Below are positions 6,050 through 14,300 of a DNA stretch of 28,296 nt, in pieces (positions within the stretch are counted from its first letter, which is position 1; every line of letters begins with the position of its first letter). Source of the stretch: a virus; IMG/VR virus record IMGVR_UViG_3300031840_000463, positions 1 through 28,296 of that record; one strand, written 5' to 3'. The translations under genes were made by a program, and so were the position numbers. The notes below the pieces were generated by a model, which did not search any database, had not been told where the DNA came from, and saw nothing but the letters and a program-made list of their open reading frames with translations.

Positions 6050-6556
6050 TCAGTTTTTACGTTTGAACAGTAGAGACATGTGACCTAACATCTGTGCATC
6101 TGTCATCTGTTCTAGATGTGCAAATAAAAATGCAAGGTCGTGCCAGTGCTGCAGAGTACATTCACGTTTACCTGTCACCCAGTGGTTTACAGAGACACGT
6201 GATATATCTAGACGTTCACCCAGACCTGCCTGTGTCATTTCATGACGTTTCATCATGATTTGCAACCACTTGCCAAATGTCATAGATTCCATCAGTATAT
6301 AGTAGGTATTATGTATATAGTTTTTTGCATCTATCTCTGAATATGCAGGACGTGTGCAGGTTATTGGGTAATGTCTATTATCAAAACTACAGTCTGCATC
6401 CCAGATAAAGTCAGTGCAGGCATCTGACCAGTACACTGTAACTTTACCAATATGTAGACCTGTATTGTAAATGTCAAATGTCTGTTCTGAGTGTTCACGT
6501 GCTGCAGTTCTGCCCCAGTTTTTAATGTAGTCTCTAGTCGCTTTTGATTCTGTCAT
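6050..6556 (-). CDS. Helix-turn-helix regulator with N-terminal extension
   Basis: This encodes 168 residues. The C-terminal part (about 92-150) is a clear Cro/C1-type domain: TFGKWLQIMMKRHEMTQAGL, GERLDISRVSVNHWVTGKRE and a closing helix with Trp and Leu. The N-terminal 90 residues are a separate, mainly beta-looking region (VTVYWSDACTDFIWDADCSF) with no match I know; it may bind a ligand or a partner. The start ATG at 6554-6556 is coupled to the upstream gene by ATGA and preceded by AAAGGCAAAAC, a ribosome site shared with two other genes of this cluster. A phage repressor or timing regulator is the likeliest role, perhaps acting on the palindromes at 7.6-7.85 kb. Confidence 0.8.
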   Translation of the reverse strand: MTESKATRDYIKNWGRTAAREHSEQTFDIYNTGLHIGKVTVYWSDACTDFIWDADCSFDNRHYPITCTRPAYSEIDAKNYIHNTYYILMESMTFGKWLQIMMKRHEMTQAGLGERLDISRVSVNHWVTGKRECTLQHWHDLAFLFAHLEQMTDAQMLGHMSLLFKRKN

Positions 6557-6813
6557 TGTTTTGCCTTTGTTGTTTGTGTTGTGAAAATAGGTGCAACCAT
6601 AATAGATTGATAGATACCCCAGTGCCTGTCTGATGGGAACTGGGTACAGAGTTTGTTGATAATGTGCATCATTGGTATGTAACTAGGTACAACATCACCA
6701 GACAGTAGACCTGTGATGGTTGACAAGTCTACTACAGTACAGTGGTTTGCCAAATCTGCAGCTGACCACTCTAGTTCTGCCATGTACTTTTTTAGTGCAT
6801 CTATACCTGTCAT
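6553..6813 (-). CDS. Small helix-turn-helix-like protein
   Basis: This encodes 86 residues. ALKKYMAELEWSAADLANHC followed by DLSTITGLLSGDVVPSYIPM has the spacing of a Cro/C1-type fold: helix 2 SAADLANHC, recognition helix STITGLLSG, then a hydrophobic helix. It is less canonical than its neighbour. It overlaps the downstream regulator gene by 4 nt (ATGA) and the upstream gene by the same kind of junction, with GGTGTACA as ribosome site. Together with the 6050 gene it may form a two-regulator switch. The tail is basic and Thr/Lys-rich. Confidence 0.7.
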   Translation of the reverse strand: MTGIDALKKYMAELEWSAADLANHCTVVDLSTITGLLSGDVVPSYIPMMHIINKLCTQFPSDRHWGIYQSIMVAPIFTTQTTKAKQ

Positions 6814-7139
6814 TGTACACCCCCATTTACTACCTTTTCTATGAATGTCTGTGCACGGTCTATTGCTTCATCTACTGTATCAAAATACATACGTTGAATA
6901 GGCTCTACAGTTTTGGTCTCTGTTATTATATTTAGACTGTATGTCAGTTTTGGTATGGTATGTTTGTAGACTGTACCATGAATGTAGTGTGGGACATCAT
7001 GATGATTTGTACTGTCTAGTCTCATTTGTATTTGCCATTCTTGCTTATTAGAAGCATTATAGACCCACACACTTTTGTCTGGTGTACATATTTGTGACCA
7101 TCGTACACCATATGAACCTTGTATTATTTCATATGTCAT
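6810..7139 (-). CDS. Hypothetical protein, 109 aa
   Basis: The longer frame begins at 7160, but the ATG at 7137-7139 (MTYEIIQGSYGVRWSQICTP) has AGGTG at five bases and overlaps the stop of the 36-residue gene as ATGA, so I take it as the start. The sequence looks beta-rich and then helical near the end (FDTVDEAIDRAQTFIEKVV). That last part resembles the strand-plus-helix ends of many small phage proteins, but I recognise no family. Confidence 0.7.
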   Translation of the reverse strand: MTYEIIQGSYGVRWSQICTPDKSVWVYNASNKQEWQIQMRLDSTNHHDVPHYIHGTVYKHTIPKLTYSLNIITETKTVEPIQRMYFDTVDEAIDRAQTFIEKVVNGGVQ

Positions 7140-7246
7140 TGTACACCTGCCATGTGACACAGTGCCACAAATACAAATGATACTGCAGAGAATGCACTGA
7201 TGACCAGTGCTGCACCTGTTACATGTTGTTTGATTTGTTCTTTCAT
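7136..7246 (-). CDS. Tiny membrane protein, 36 aa
   Basis: The ATG at 7244-7246 follows AAAGGCAAAAC, the same leader found before two neighbouring genes. The protein is MKEQIKQHVTGAALVISAFS, then AVSFVFVALCHMAGVQ. It has a short charged N-terminus and one hydrophobic span of about 22 residues, as expected for a single-pass membrane peptide. The stop overlaps the next ATG (ATGA), and the codon choice is like that of other genes here. The function is unknown; small membrane effectors of phages and toxin-like peptides share this layout. Confidence 0.6.
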   Translation of the reverse strand: MKEQIKQHVTGAALVISAFSAVSFVFVALCHMAGVQ

Positions 7247-7307
7247 TGTTTTGCCTTTGTTTGTTGAGTGATGGCAGATGGGGTCACCACCTGCCTGTGA
7301 TTGTTTG

Positions 7308-7592
7308 TTATAGATTATTGACAGTTTTCTCTATTTCTGCCTGTTCATTACTTGATAAAGGGTCATGACAGTACATAGTTTTATTAAGTGCTACAGAAGG
7401 ATAAATACCATTAAAACCATCAGGTTTGATAACCAAAATATAATCACCACCAAATACGTGATCTGTAACTAGTAAAATAATATCTGTTGATGGTACTGGT
7501 ACAATATTTTTGAAGTCATTTATTGAATAGGGTTTTGGTACAGTATATTGTTCTGGTAGAGTAATATGATTCTTTCTTTGTTCTTTAGTCAT
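7308..7592 (-). CDS. Hypothetical early protein, 94 aa
   Basis: The frame is open from 7727, but the ATG at 7590-7592 (MTKEQRKNHITLPEQYTVPK) follows AAAGGCAAAAAATC and is the likely start. It is the first gene of the leftward operon from the control region. It is more AT-rich than its neighbours, uses ATA, AAA and TTA more, and holds one of only two GATC sites I found, so it may be a recent arrival. The centre (TDIILLVTDHVFGGDYILVI) suggests a beta core. No family is recognised. Confidence 0.65.
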   Translation of the reverse strand: MTKEQRKNHITLPEQYTVPKPYSINDFKNIVPVPSTDIILLVTDHVFGGDYILVIKPDGFNGIYPSVALNKTMYCHDPLSSNEQAEIEKTVNNL

Positions 7593-7620
7593 GATTTTTT
7601 GCCTTTGTTGTTTGTTGTTA

Positions 7621-7635
7621 TAGACTCTGTGTCTA
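7621..7635. promoter_or_regulatory. Palindromic operator candidate TAGAC-n5-GTCTA
   Basis: This perfect 5+5 inverted repeat with a 5-base centre overlaps the candidate -10 of the leftward operon. A dimeric helix-turn-helix repressor bound here would block that promoter, so autoregulation by the 6050 or 6553 product is plausible. Confidence 0.4.
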
Positions 7636-7770
7636 TGTCTTAAAGTTAACACGTGTTTACAGATATGTACAGTTAAATAGACAAATAAATATGTGTTTAT
7701 TTTGTATACACCGTAAGTACCGACCATGTAGAGATAAAGATTTTTTATCTATGCACCAGATACTACGTGG

Positions 7771-7797
7771 TGCAAATGGTGCAAATGGTGCAAATGG
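7771..7797. repeat. Three tandem copies of TGCAAATGG
   Basis: A 9-bp unit is repeated three times without a break in non-coding DNA between the divergent genes. It may be a cooperative binding site or slippage-prone filler. Confidence 0.85.
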
Positions 7798-7834
7798 TCA
7801 TTTTTCTGTACAGTTACCGTGTGTACTGGTCAAA

Positions 7835-7848
7835 ATACTGTACAGTAT
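7835..7848. promoter_or_regulatory. 14-bp palindrome upstream of the exonuclease gene
   Basis: ATACTGTACAGTAT is a perfect palindrome 27 bp before the exonuclease ATG. Its core CTGTACAG also occurs at 7806-7813, 32 bp away. An operator for a dimeric repressor is likely; it is too short for a standard LexA box. Confidence 0.5.
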
Positions 7849-7875
7849 GTCTGCACCCCACATCAGAGTAGATAC

Positions 7876-8415
7876 ATGGACTTAAACGACCCACACACCA
7901 TTCATTTTGTAGACCTAGAAACCACACACCTAGACCCTACAAAGGGTGAAATCATAGAGATTTGTATTCTGACATCTCACGACTGGGGTAAAACCATTCA
8001 TGACATCTACTGCACCAAAATCAAACCAGTACACATAGAGACTGCAGACCCTGCTGCACTGAATGTCAATGGGTACAATGAATCTGAATGGTCAGCTGCA
8101 CCTGTATGGTCTGACATTAAACGTCATGTATCTGCACTGTTGTCTGATGGTATCATATGTGCACATAATGCAATATTTGAATCAGACTGGTTAAAACATC
8201 ACTGTACAAATGCAATCACACACAGATTCATGTGTACACAGACACTTGCATACACATTTTTACCACTGCGTACTGCATCTATGTCTGCTATCAGAGACTA
8301 CTATAAATGGTCACATGATGATGCACACACTGCATATGCAGATGCATATGACTGCTACCTGTTCTTTGTTACTTGTATTGTTGACCCTTTACCTGACGTG
8401 CCTGACTGGATTTAA
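7876..8415 (+). CDS. DEDDh 3'-5' exonuclease (DnaQ-like)
   Basis: The frame is open from 7819, but the ATG at 7876 (MDLNDPHTIHFVDLETTHLD) gives the normal N-terminus, right before the first motif; the ribosome site is weak. All DEDDh residues are visible in the 179-residue form: Asp13 and Glu15 in FVDLETT, Asp104 in AHNAIFESDWL, then His151 and Asp156 in HDDAHTAYADA. This is the epsilon/ribonuclease T-type fold, a Mg-dependent 3'-5' exonuclease acting on single-stranded DNA or RNA ends. With no phage polymerase present it may proofread for host polymerase, process recombination ends, or degrade host nucleic acid. It is one of only two plus-strand genes, and it converges on the lysis group, overlapping the end of an antisense small gene by 47 bp. 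Confidence 0.9.
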   Translation: MDLNDPHTIHFVDLETTHLDPTKGEIIEICILTSHDWGKTIHDIYCTKIKPVHIETADPAALNVNGYNESEWSAAPVWSDIKRHVSALLSDGIICAHNAIFESDWLKHHCTNAITHRFMCTQTLAYTFLPLRTASMSAIRDYYKWSHDDAHTAYADAYDCYLFFVTCIVDPLPDVPDWI

Positions 8416-8512
8416 TCGCCTGCAGCTGTCTCTGTGCATCACGTCTACGTCTGTGAACTTTTGATGCAGTTGCATGTGCTTTATATCCACCTGATACCCT
8501 GACTACTGGCAT
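8369..8512 (-). CDS. Small basic protein, 47 aa, end of the lysis group
   Basis: The ATG at 8510-8512 shares a base with the TAA of the holin-like gene (TAATG), so translation is coupled. The protein MPVVRVSGGYKAHATASKVH, then RRRRDAQRQLQAIKSSQ, is very basic. From memory it resembles short phage proteins of the form MP-V-GGY...K...A..QLRAI found near structural genes; I cannot confirm this by search. The 3' end runs 47 bp into the end of the oppositely oriented exonuclease gene. The role is unknown. Confidence 0.6.
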   Translation of the reverse strand: MPVVRVSGGYKAHATASKVHRRRRDAQRQLQAIKSSQARQVKGQQYK

Positions 8513-8832
8513 TATTTATTCCGTGTAAAACTTGCTTTTATTTCATCTACCACTTTTGATAGCATGTCCAGTTTCTGCTGCAGTAAAGACACCTTTTTGT
8601 CTAGGTCGTTTATTTCCTTTACCAGTGTCTGTCTCATTACATCTTCTTTATCTTGCATGTCTGAGATGACTTTATCATATCTGGCACGTACATCTAGCAT
8701 CTGTGTCTCATATCTCTGTTCACGTGCATCTGACCTTTTTTGCTGCTCTTTATACTGCCACAGTAGAAACATGGCAAACGCTACATTTGGTGCACCGTTT
8801 GCCAGTAATGACATAAATTCCATTTCCATCAT
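8512..8832 (-). CDS. Holin-like membrane protein with coiled coil
   Basis: This encodes 106 residues. A short N-terminus is followed by one hydrophobic span (about 8-27, SLLANGAPNVAFAMFLLWQY), then a long charged heptad-like region to the end (KEQQKRSDAREQRYETQMLD; MLSKVVDEIKASF). One N-terminal membrane helix plus a cytoplasmic coiled coil is the layout of BhlA/UviB-type holin-like proteins. Position in the lysis group, two genes after the amidase, supports a holin. A spanin-like or other membrane protein is the alternative. Two adjacent ATG codons (8832 and 8829) follow AGAGGT. Confidence 0.6.
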   Translation of the reverse strand: MMEMEFMSLLANGAPNVAFAMFLLWQYKEQQKRSDAREQRYETQMLDVRARYDKVISDMQDKEDVMRQTLVKEINDLDKKVSLLQQKLDMLSKVVDEIKASFTRNK

Positions 8833-8838
8833 GAACCT

Positions 8839-9045
8839 CTACAAGTCTTTCAAAAGTGGTTCAAGTTTTGCAGGCAGGTCTAGTAAATGCTCTATGATTA
8901 TTTCTTGACGTTCATCACGTGTCACTTTTTGACCACCATCTGATTCAGGGTCTTTTGCATCTATGATGTCATCCACGATATCCCATACTATGGGTTGAAT
9001 CGCTTTTAAAATCATCGCTACCATTTTTATCTTTTTCCAATCCAT
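8839..9045 (-). CDS. Small protein of the lysis group, 68 aa
   Basis: MDWKKIKMVAMILKAIQPIV begins with a basic, amphipathic or weakly membrane-active helix and continues into an acidic region (DIVDDIIDAKDPESD) and a C-terminal helix with Leu and Glu. It follows GAGGT and sits between amidase and holin-like genes. It could be a holin partner, an antiholin or an unrelated small structural protein. No family is recognised. Confidence 0.7.
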   Translation of the reverse strand: MDWKKIKMVAMILKAIQPIVWDIVDDIIDAKDPESDGGQKVTRDERQEIIIEHLLDLPAKLEPLLKDL

Positions 9046-9057
9046 GATTTACCTCTT

Positions 9058-9627
9058 TTAGTTGTTTTCTAGATAGTACTGAATACCTTCTGCAAGTGCT
9101 ATACCTACACGTTTGATACCATCTGGTAATGTCAGTGGTTCATGTGCAATACAGTCTATGAACAGTGGTTCAAAACAGATAGATACAGGTTTGCCTACAC
9201 CTTTGATGGTGTAATATGCGTTTTTTGTCCAGTCATCAGCTGTAGCTGCAATCGCTTTTGCAGTTTGGAGTTCTGGACAGGCATTTAACAGTCTGACATT
9301 TATAGAATGTGCAAGTGATTTACCAGATGCAGACCTGTGGTCATAGAATGATGCAGCATATGAACCACCACCTGCATTAATATGGCAGGCAACGTAAACA
9401 CATTTACCATTCACATCTGCACAGTAATCATTTACACGTCTATGTCTGTCTTTGTACCACCCATCTGATAATACACACACATCAAAACCTTTAAAACGTA
9501 AATGATTCTCTGCATGAAAAATGTACTGACTGGTCAGATATGTTTCTGTCATACCTGCCTTTGCAGCACCCTCATCATTCCACCTGTTAGGTTTACCCAG
9601 ATGTTGTCTGTCTAGAAAAATCATCAT
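9058..9627 (-). CDS. Endolysin, N-acetylmuramoyl-L-alanine amidase (Amidase_3-like)
   Basis: This encodes 189 residues, the size of a single catalytic domain. Zinc amidase motifs can be followed: FLDRQHLGKP with His9 in place of the usual PGHG, Glu28 in GMTETYLT, ACHINAGGG with His82 (the H-x-N-A motif), and Glu153 in SICFEPLF near the end. The enzyme cuts the bond between N-acetylmuramic acid and L-alanine in peptidoglycan at the end of infection. There is no signal peptide and no separate wall-binding domain, so release should need the holin. Two adjacent ATG codons (9627, 9624) follow AAGGTGA; the second has the better spacing. It implies a bacterial host. Confidence 0.88.
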   Translation of the reverse strand: MMIFLDRQHLGKPNRWNDEGAAKAGMTETYLTSQYIFHAENHLRFKGFDVCVLSDGWYKDRHRRVNDYCADVNGKCVYVACHINAGGGSYAASFYDHRSASGKSLAHSINVRLLNACPELQTAKAIAATADDWTKNAYYTIKGVGKPVSICFEPLFIDCIAHEPLTLPDGIKRVGIALAEGIQYYLENN

Positions 9628-9681
9628 ACGTCACCTTATCACATCTACTGTGTTTGTCAGTCTGTTTGACTTGCACTGTCA

Positions 9682-11304
9682 TCATTCAAATAAAAGTGTA
9701 AATGTCCACTGTGTATCATTCCAGACCTTGCCTGCTACTATCATACGTCTGTTTAATACAAAATACCGTTCTATGGTGGCATCTACTATGTCACCTATTC
9801 TGAGATATCCAAACTCTGCAGCTGTTGCAATCTGTACTGTATAAACTGGTAAACACCCTGACCTGATTCTATCCATAGCAACTTTAACTGCAGTGTCTCT
9901 GTCATAGATGTAGTCTACCTCTATGGTGACTGGTTTCTGACCGTACAGATTCACACTTTTGACTGCGTAATCTGACACTACATCGTACGATTCTGTTTTG
10001 ACATTTGTGACCCTGCAGATGTTTGACTGTGACTGGTCGTGCCCTTTTTTGGCATATCGTAGTGTCAGTTGATTGACTAGGTCTGCAGTGTTTCTCTGTG
10101 TTGTAATGGGTGAAACTTGTATACATGGTTTATCATCGCCTATGTCTAATGTGGTCACTGCAGATACGTGTGTCAGTGCCCACATCTGATTTAAGATAGG
10201 TCTTATCCCATTTGCACCCACCTGTACACTGATGGGTAGATATGGAATGATGTTTGCCTGTAACCATTCAAATGCAGTTATTTCTGGGTCTGTGATGTAT
10301 CCAGAAAATGAATACTGATTCAGTATTACAGATAGGTTTGCCCACTCTGCATCATCATACTCTGTACCAGACCTAGACAGTGCCCATCTGCAGATGTCAC
10401 CACCACGTGATAAATCACCATCACCATACTGATTCAACAGACCACCATCATTCATGTACACCCACCATTCACGACTGTCACCAGACCCAGAATAGGCAGG
10501 CATGGCAACATTATCTGATGGTACTATCTCAATGTATGAATAAATGTTACCTCTACCATCATTGTCTGTCTGTATGGTTTTGGTTGCAGTTTCATAGTTA
10601 TCATCCTGAATGGTAGCTGTGGTAGATGTCACCCTGTGACCTGCAATCATGAAACGTGCATTATGACTGTCATACTCTTTTGTACAGTATGCAGGTGATG
10701 AAAATAGATTCTTTGTTGTACCCTCTGTCTGTCTGACCTTGTACCCACCACTACCTAGAATGAATGGGTATGGTTTACCATCTGCAGTCTCTATGTGTCT
10801 TGTACTGAATCTGTTGTCTATATACATGTTTGAATCTATCAATAGATTGTCTGATTCATAGGGTGGTGATTCTATACTGAATGATACAAAATCATCCAAA
10901 TCATCTGGGTCACCTATCTGTGGTTCTTGAATGTTGCCCCTGTACAGTGTGACCCTCTGACTGTATGTCTGTTGCACCTGTTCATTTTTGAGTAGGACAT
11001 AAAAGAACTGGGCAGCTGTACCCTCTAGTGTTTTACCCTCTGACCACAGTTTTAATACATTCACGTCCTGCAGCACTAGACCCATCATGACTATGTTCGA
11101 TTCTATATCCTGTGACAGTATCTGTGCAGATTCTGTGTAGTCAAAATCTCTGATGGTAGGTAAGTATTCATATGTGTCACCATCCTCTGCAGTCAGGGTG
11201 ACATACTCTGTACTGTATCTGTGTATCTTGCCTGCATATTCAAACTGCACACAGAATACAGGTCGTGCACCCATCAAATCATTTTGTGTGTAGATGTCTG
11301 ACAT
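9682..11304 (-). CDS. Tail tip / baseplate hub-like protein, 540 aa
   Basis: The frame opens at 11352, but the ATG at 11302-11304 (MSDIYTQNDLMGARPVFCVQ) follows AGGT and starts 1 nt after the preceding gene's stop, so I use it. The N-terminal region (YRGNIQEPQIGDPDDLDDFV, SFSIESPP) resembles tail-tip proteins of marine and gut siphophages that describe beta domains joined to the tube. The remainder alternates beta-rich segments and ends with a domain that could bind the next tail part (FGYLRIGDIVDATIERYFVL). The position after the tape measure and long tail protein, directly before the lysin, fits a hub or tip protein. The exact role is inferred from position. Confidence 0.65.
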   Translation of the reverse strand: MSDIYTQNDLMGARPVFCVQFEYAGKIHRYSTEYVTLTAEDGDTYEYLPTIRDFDYTESAQILSQDIESNIVMMGLVLQDVNVLKLWSEGKTLEGTAAQFFYVLLKNEQVQQTYSQRVTLYRGNIQEPQIGDPDDLDDFVSFSIESPPYESDNLLIDSNMYIDNRFSTRHIETADGKPYPFILGSGGYKVRQTEGTTKNLFSSPAYCTKEYDSHNARFMIAGHRVTSTTATIQDDNYETATKTIQTDNDGRGNIYSYIEIVPSDNVAMPAYSGSGDSREWWVYMNDGGLLNQYGDGDLSRGGDICRWALSRSGTEYDDAEWANLSVILNQYSFSGYITDPEITAFEWLQANIIPYLPISVQVGANGIRPILNQMWALTHVSAVTTLDIGDDKPCIQVSPITTQRNTADLVNQLTLRYAKKGHDQSQSNICRVTNVKTESYDVVSDYAVKSVNLYGQKPVTIEVDYIYDRDTAVKVAMDRIRSGCLPVYTVQIATAAEFGYLRIGDIVDATIERYFVLNRRMIVAGKVWNDTQWTFTLLFE

Positions 11305-11305
11305 G

Positions 11306-14300
11306 TTATCTGACCTCACGTAATACAACAGTAGACACTCTAAATACCTCACCTGTGGTATCAGATAGACCCTCTGAACCTATGACATGTTCTATCTGCA
11401 TGTCTGTACCCATAGTACATAGAATGTGTTCATGGTATCGGTTCAGTGTGATATGTGCACTGGGTAGTTTTGGCAATGATGGTAAATAGACTACTGCATC
11501 TGCAGACCCATCTACATACTGTACTAGACCCATCATTGTAGTAGGTGCATCCCCACGTGCTGCAATAGGTACACCAGAGTACAGACTGTAATGGTCTGGG
11601 GCTGCAGGGTCTGCAAATAGAGATGATGTATCTACCCCATCAGTCCATGCAACACGTACAACACGACCACCCTGACCACGTTTCTGTGTGTACAGTGTCC
11701 CAGATGGCATATCTGATTCAATCACATTTGATTCAAATGATATAGTACGACCACGACCATACTGGGGTGACGTGATAACCAATGACCCTAGAACCATCGT
11801 ACCTATTTCAAATCTACCCTGTGATGTTTTCTGTGACTGTATGACTATTCTGACCCCTGCATATTCATCTTGATTGAGAATCACAGTGCAGGCAGATGGT
11901 ATCAGATATGCAGTACCTGATGTAGGGTCTGTCTGTTTTACACCTGCAAGTGACAAATATGCACGTTTTGATGTGGTATTTGACAGTACACCTGACCCTG
12001 ATGATTCTACACGTCTCTGCACTACATTACCTGCACCATCATCTATCAAGATAGACCACCCTGCACATTCATTCATATGTAAATACTTACCTGTACTGTC
12101 TGTACTGGTTACAGCTGCACCAATACGTGTAAAACTGAAACCACTTGCACCATTTACTGTATTGTGAACTGTGGCAACACTAGACCATGATGTACCATTA
12201 TGTATCTCTACATCAAACTGTTTGAAGTTGATGCCTGTCAGATGTAGACCTGTGGCATCTGACTGTGTATGTGTCACTGCAGTACCCTGTAGGGTAATGT
12301 TCATCATAAATGCAATGGTTTGTGCAGGTACTAAATCTACATCTGCATCTGTGACTGTGTCAGATAACCACCCCACCTGTGGAGATGGTGACACTGTATG
12401 CAAAACACGTTGCACTGGTGACCCATACTGTGGGGTAATCGTGTATGTGTCACCCTCACGTGCTGCACCATCTAGGGTAGACAGTTCTAGACCATCCTTT
12501 ACTGTAGTATAGAAACCACGTGCAGCATACTGACGTGCATTTATGTCCTGTGGTGTCCACTGAATACCATTTGCACTACCTATACCATATGAAAAGAAAT
12601 GGTAATCTGCATCTACTGTACCTACACCACTTGCAGTAGGTATACCCCAGTAAACATTTTGTGTAGTATTTGCATCTAGGGTCAGTGTCCCTGTCAGTTC
12701 TGTGTACTGTAGTGGTGACCCTGCAGGTGCATAGTTTACATATACCTCACCTGTTTTATTATCTAAATATATCAACAGCTGCACACCATCAGGTAATGAT
12801 AAACCTGTAGCAGATGCCAGTGCAGAACCATACCCTGCATGCACATCATACACATGTATTCTGTTACTACCTACAACCACCTCTACATAGTATGTGTCTG
12901 TACTCAGTTGTGACTGTATCTGTACACCAAATGCAGTACCACGTGTGACTGTACCACCTGACACATTTGATAGACGTGTGTGTATCAGTGCCCCATTTGT
13001 TTTATCTGTAAACGTCTGTGTGTATTTGATGGTGTCAGATGATGCACACTGCAATGTGATGTGGTCACCACCCAGAACATCTGTAGGTGTACCAGAGACT
13101 GTACGTGTCCACACACCATTATGTGCAGGTAGGTCTGCTGCAACCCAGTCAGAACTGTTATAACCCCACTGATTATCTATGGGGTATGGGTTTAGACGTG
13201 GGTACTGTTGACTAGACCATACACCTAGATTTACCATCAATAGACTGTCTGCAAATGCATTTGTACCCTGATTATTCCAGTTACAAAATAGTAACTGTTG
13301 CCCCTGTCCTGCACAGGTTTGTATGTTGATGATACCTGCACCTGTGACTGTCACTACATTGTTATAAACTGTGGTATTTGAAAATGAAAATTCGTCATTC
13401 CAGTTATGCCACTTTTTAGCATAATCCTCTATTCCAATACCTGCAAGGTCACTAAATGCACCATGAATCTGTGCACCTGCATATGTGGCATTATATTTTG
13501 CAGCATAAAAGTACAAACGTCCATCAGTATCCTTTGACATGGTTATATCACCACCTATCAAACGATTTCCTGAACCTACACAGAGTGATGCACTGATGTC
13601 ATCTGCAGGAATGATACCCAGAACATCAAATACAGAATCAAATGCATTTGCAATACGTGTAAAATCTACAGAATCAGTAGATGAAATGTATGCAATGATG
13701 AATACCCCATTATGCTCTACTATCTGTGGTAAATAAAAATGTCCACCTGATGAACTGGACTTATCAATCTTTTGAAACGTCATACCACCATTTGCAGATG
13801 CATACTGTGTCATAGCAGAACCATATGTAGGTGACGTGTCATGAATGTACAGACCTGCAAACAGTAAAACCTGATGTGTAGATGCTGCAAGTGCAAGTGG
13901 TTGCAAATCAAAACCAGTATTACCTGCACCTGTTGTACCATCTACATCTATGTCATCTGGTAGTGCACGACTGGACACCAGTACAAATGTCTGACCATCA
14001 TCTGTAGACCTGTACATGTGGACATTTGCAAGTGACTTTGCAGGGTCGATGACCCACACTGCAAGTAAAACAGATGCATCTGACAGTTCACAGATGGTAG
14101 GGAATCGTTTATTACCTAGTAAACTTGCATTTGACTGTGTGTCTACCTGTACACTGGTATATGTACCTGTTGTACTGATTCTACCTACACGTGAAAAGTT
14201 ATCAGTGACTGTACTGTATTCATTTGCAATCAATACAGTACCAGATGTCAACCTGATAGATTTTCTAGGTACATATGATGTGTTCACACTCTGAGACTGC

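Larger units (their letters stand above)
7593..7875. promoter_or_regulatory. Divergent control region
   Basis: This 283-bp gap separates the leftward regulatory operon from the rightward exonuclease gene. It contains a TAGAC-n5-GTCTA palindrome (7621-7635), an imperfect palindrome GTTAACACGTGTTTAC (7645-7660), three tandem TGCAAATGG units (7771-7797), and CTGTACAG twice (7806-7813, 7838-7845). On the minus strand TATAAC at 7617-7622 could be a -10 for the leftward operon, with TTAAGA 15 bp upstream. I see no convincing rightward promoter. Confidence 0.55.

Noticed and set aside
7255-7300. Terminator at the GGCAG...CTGCC hairpin
   Set aside because: The stem is only about five bp, with no T-run on either strand.
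7771-7797. Start of a CRISPR array
   Set aside because: The units are 9-bp tandem repeats without spacers.
7835-7848. LexA (SOS) box
   Set aside because: The palindrome lacks the spacing of CTG-n10-CAG-type boxes; CTG and CAG are separated by only two bases.
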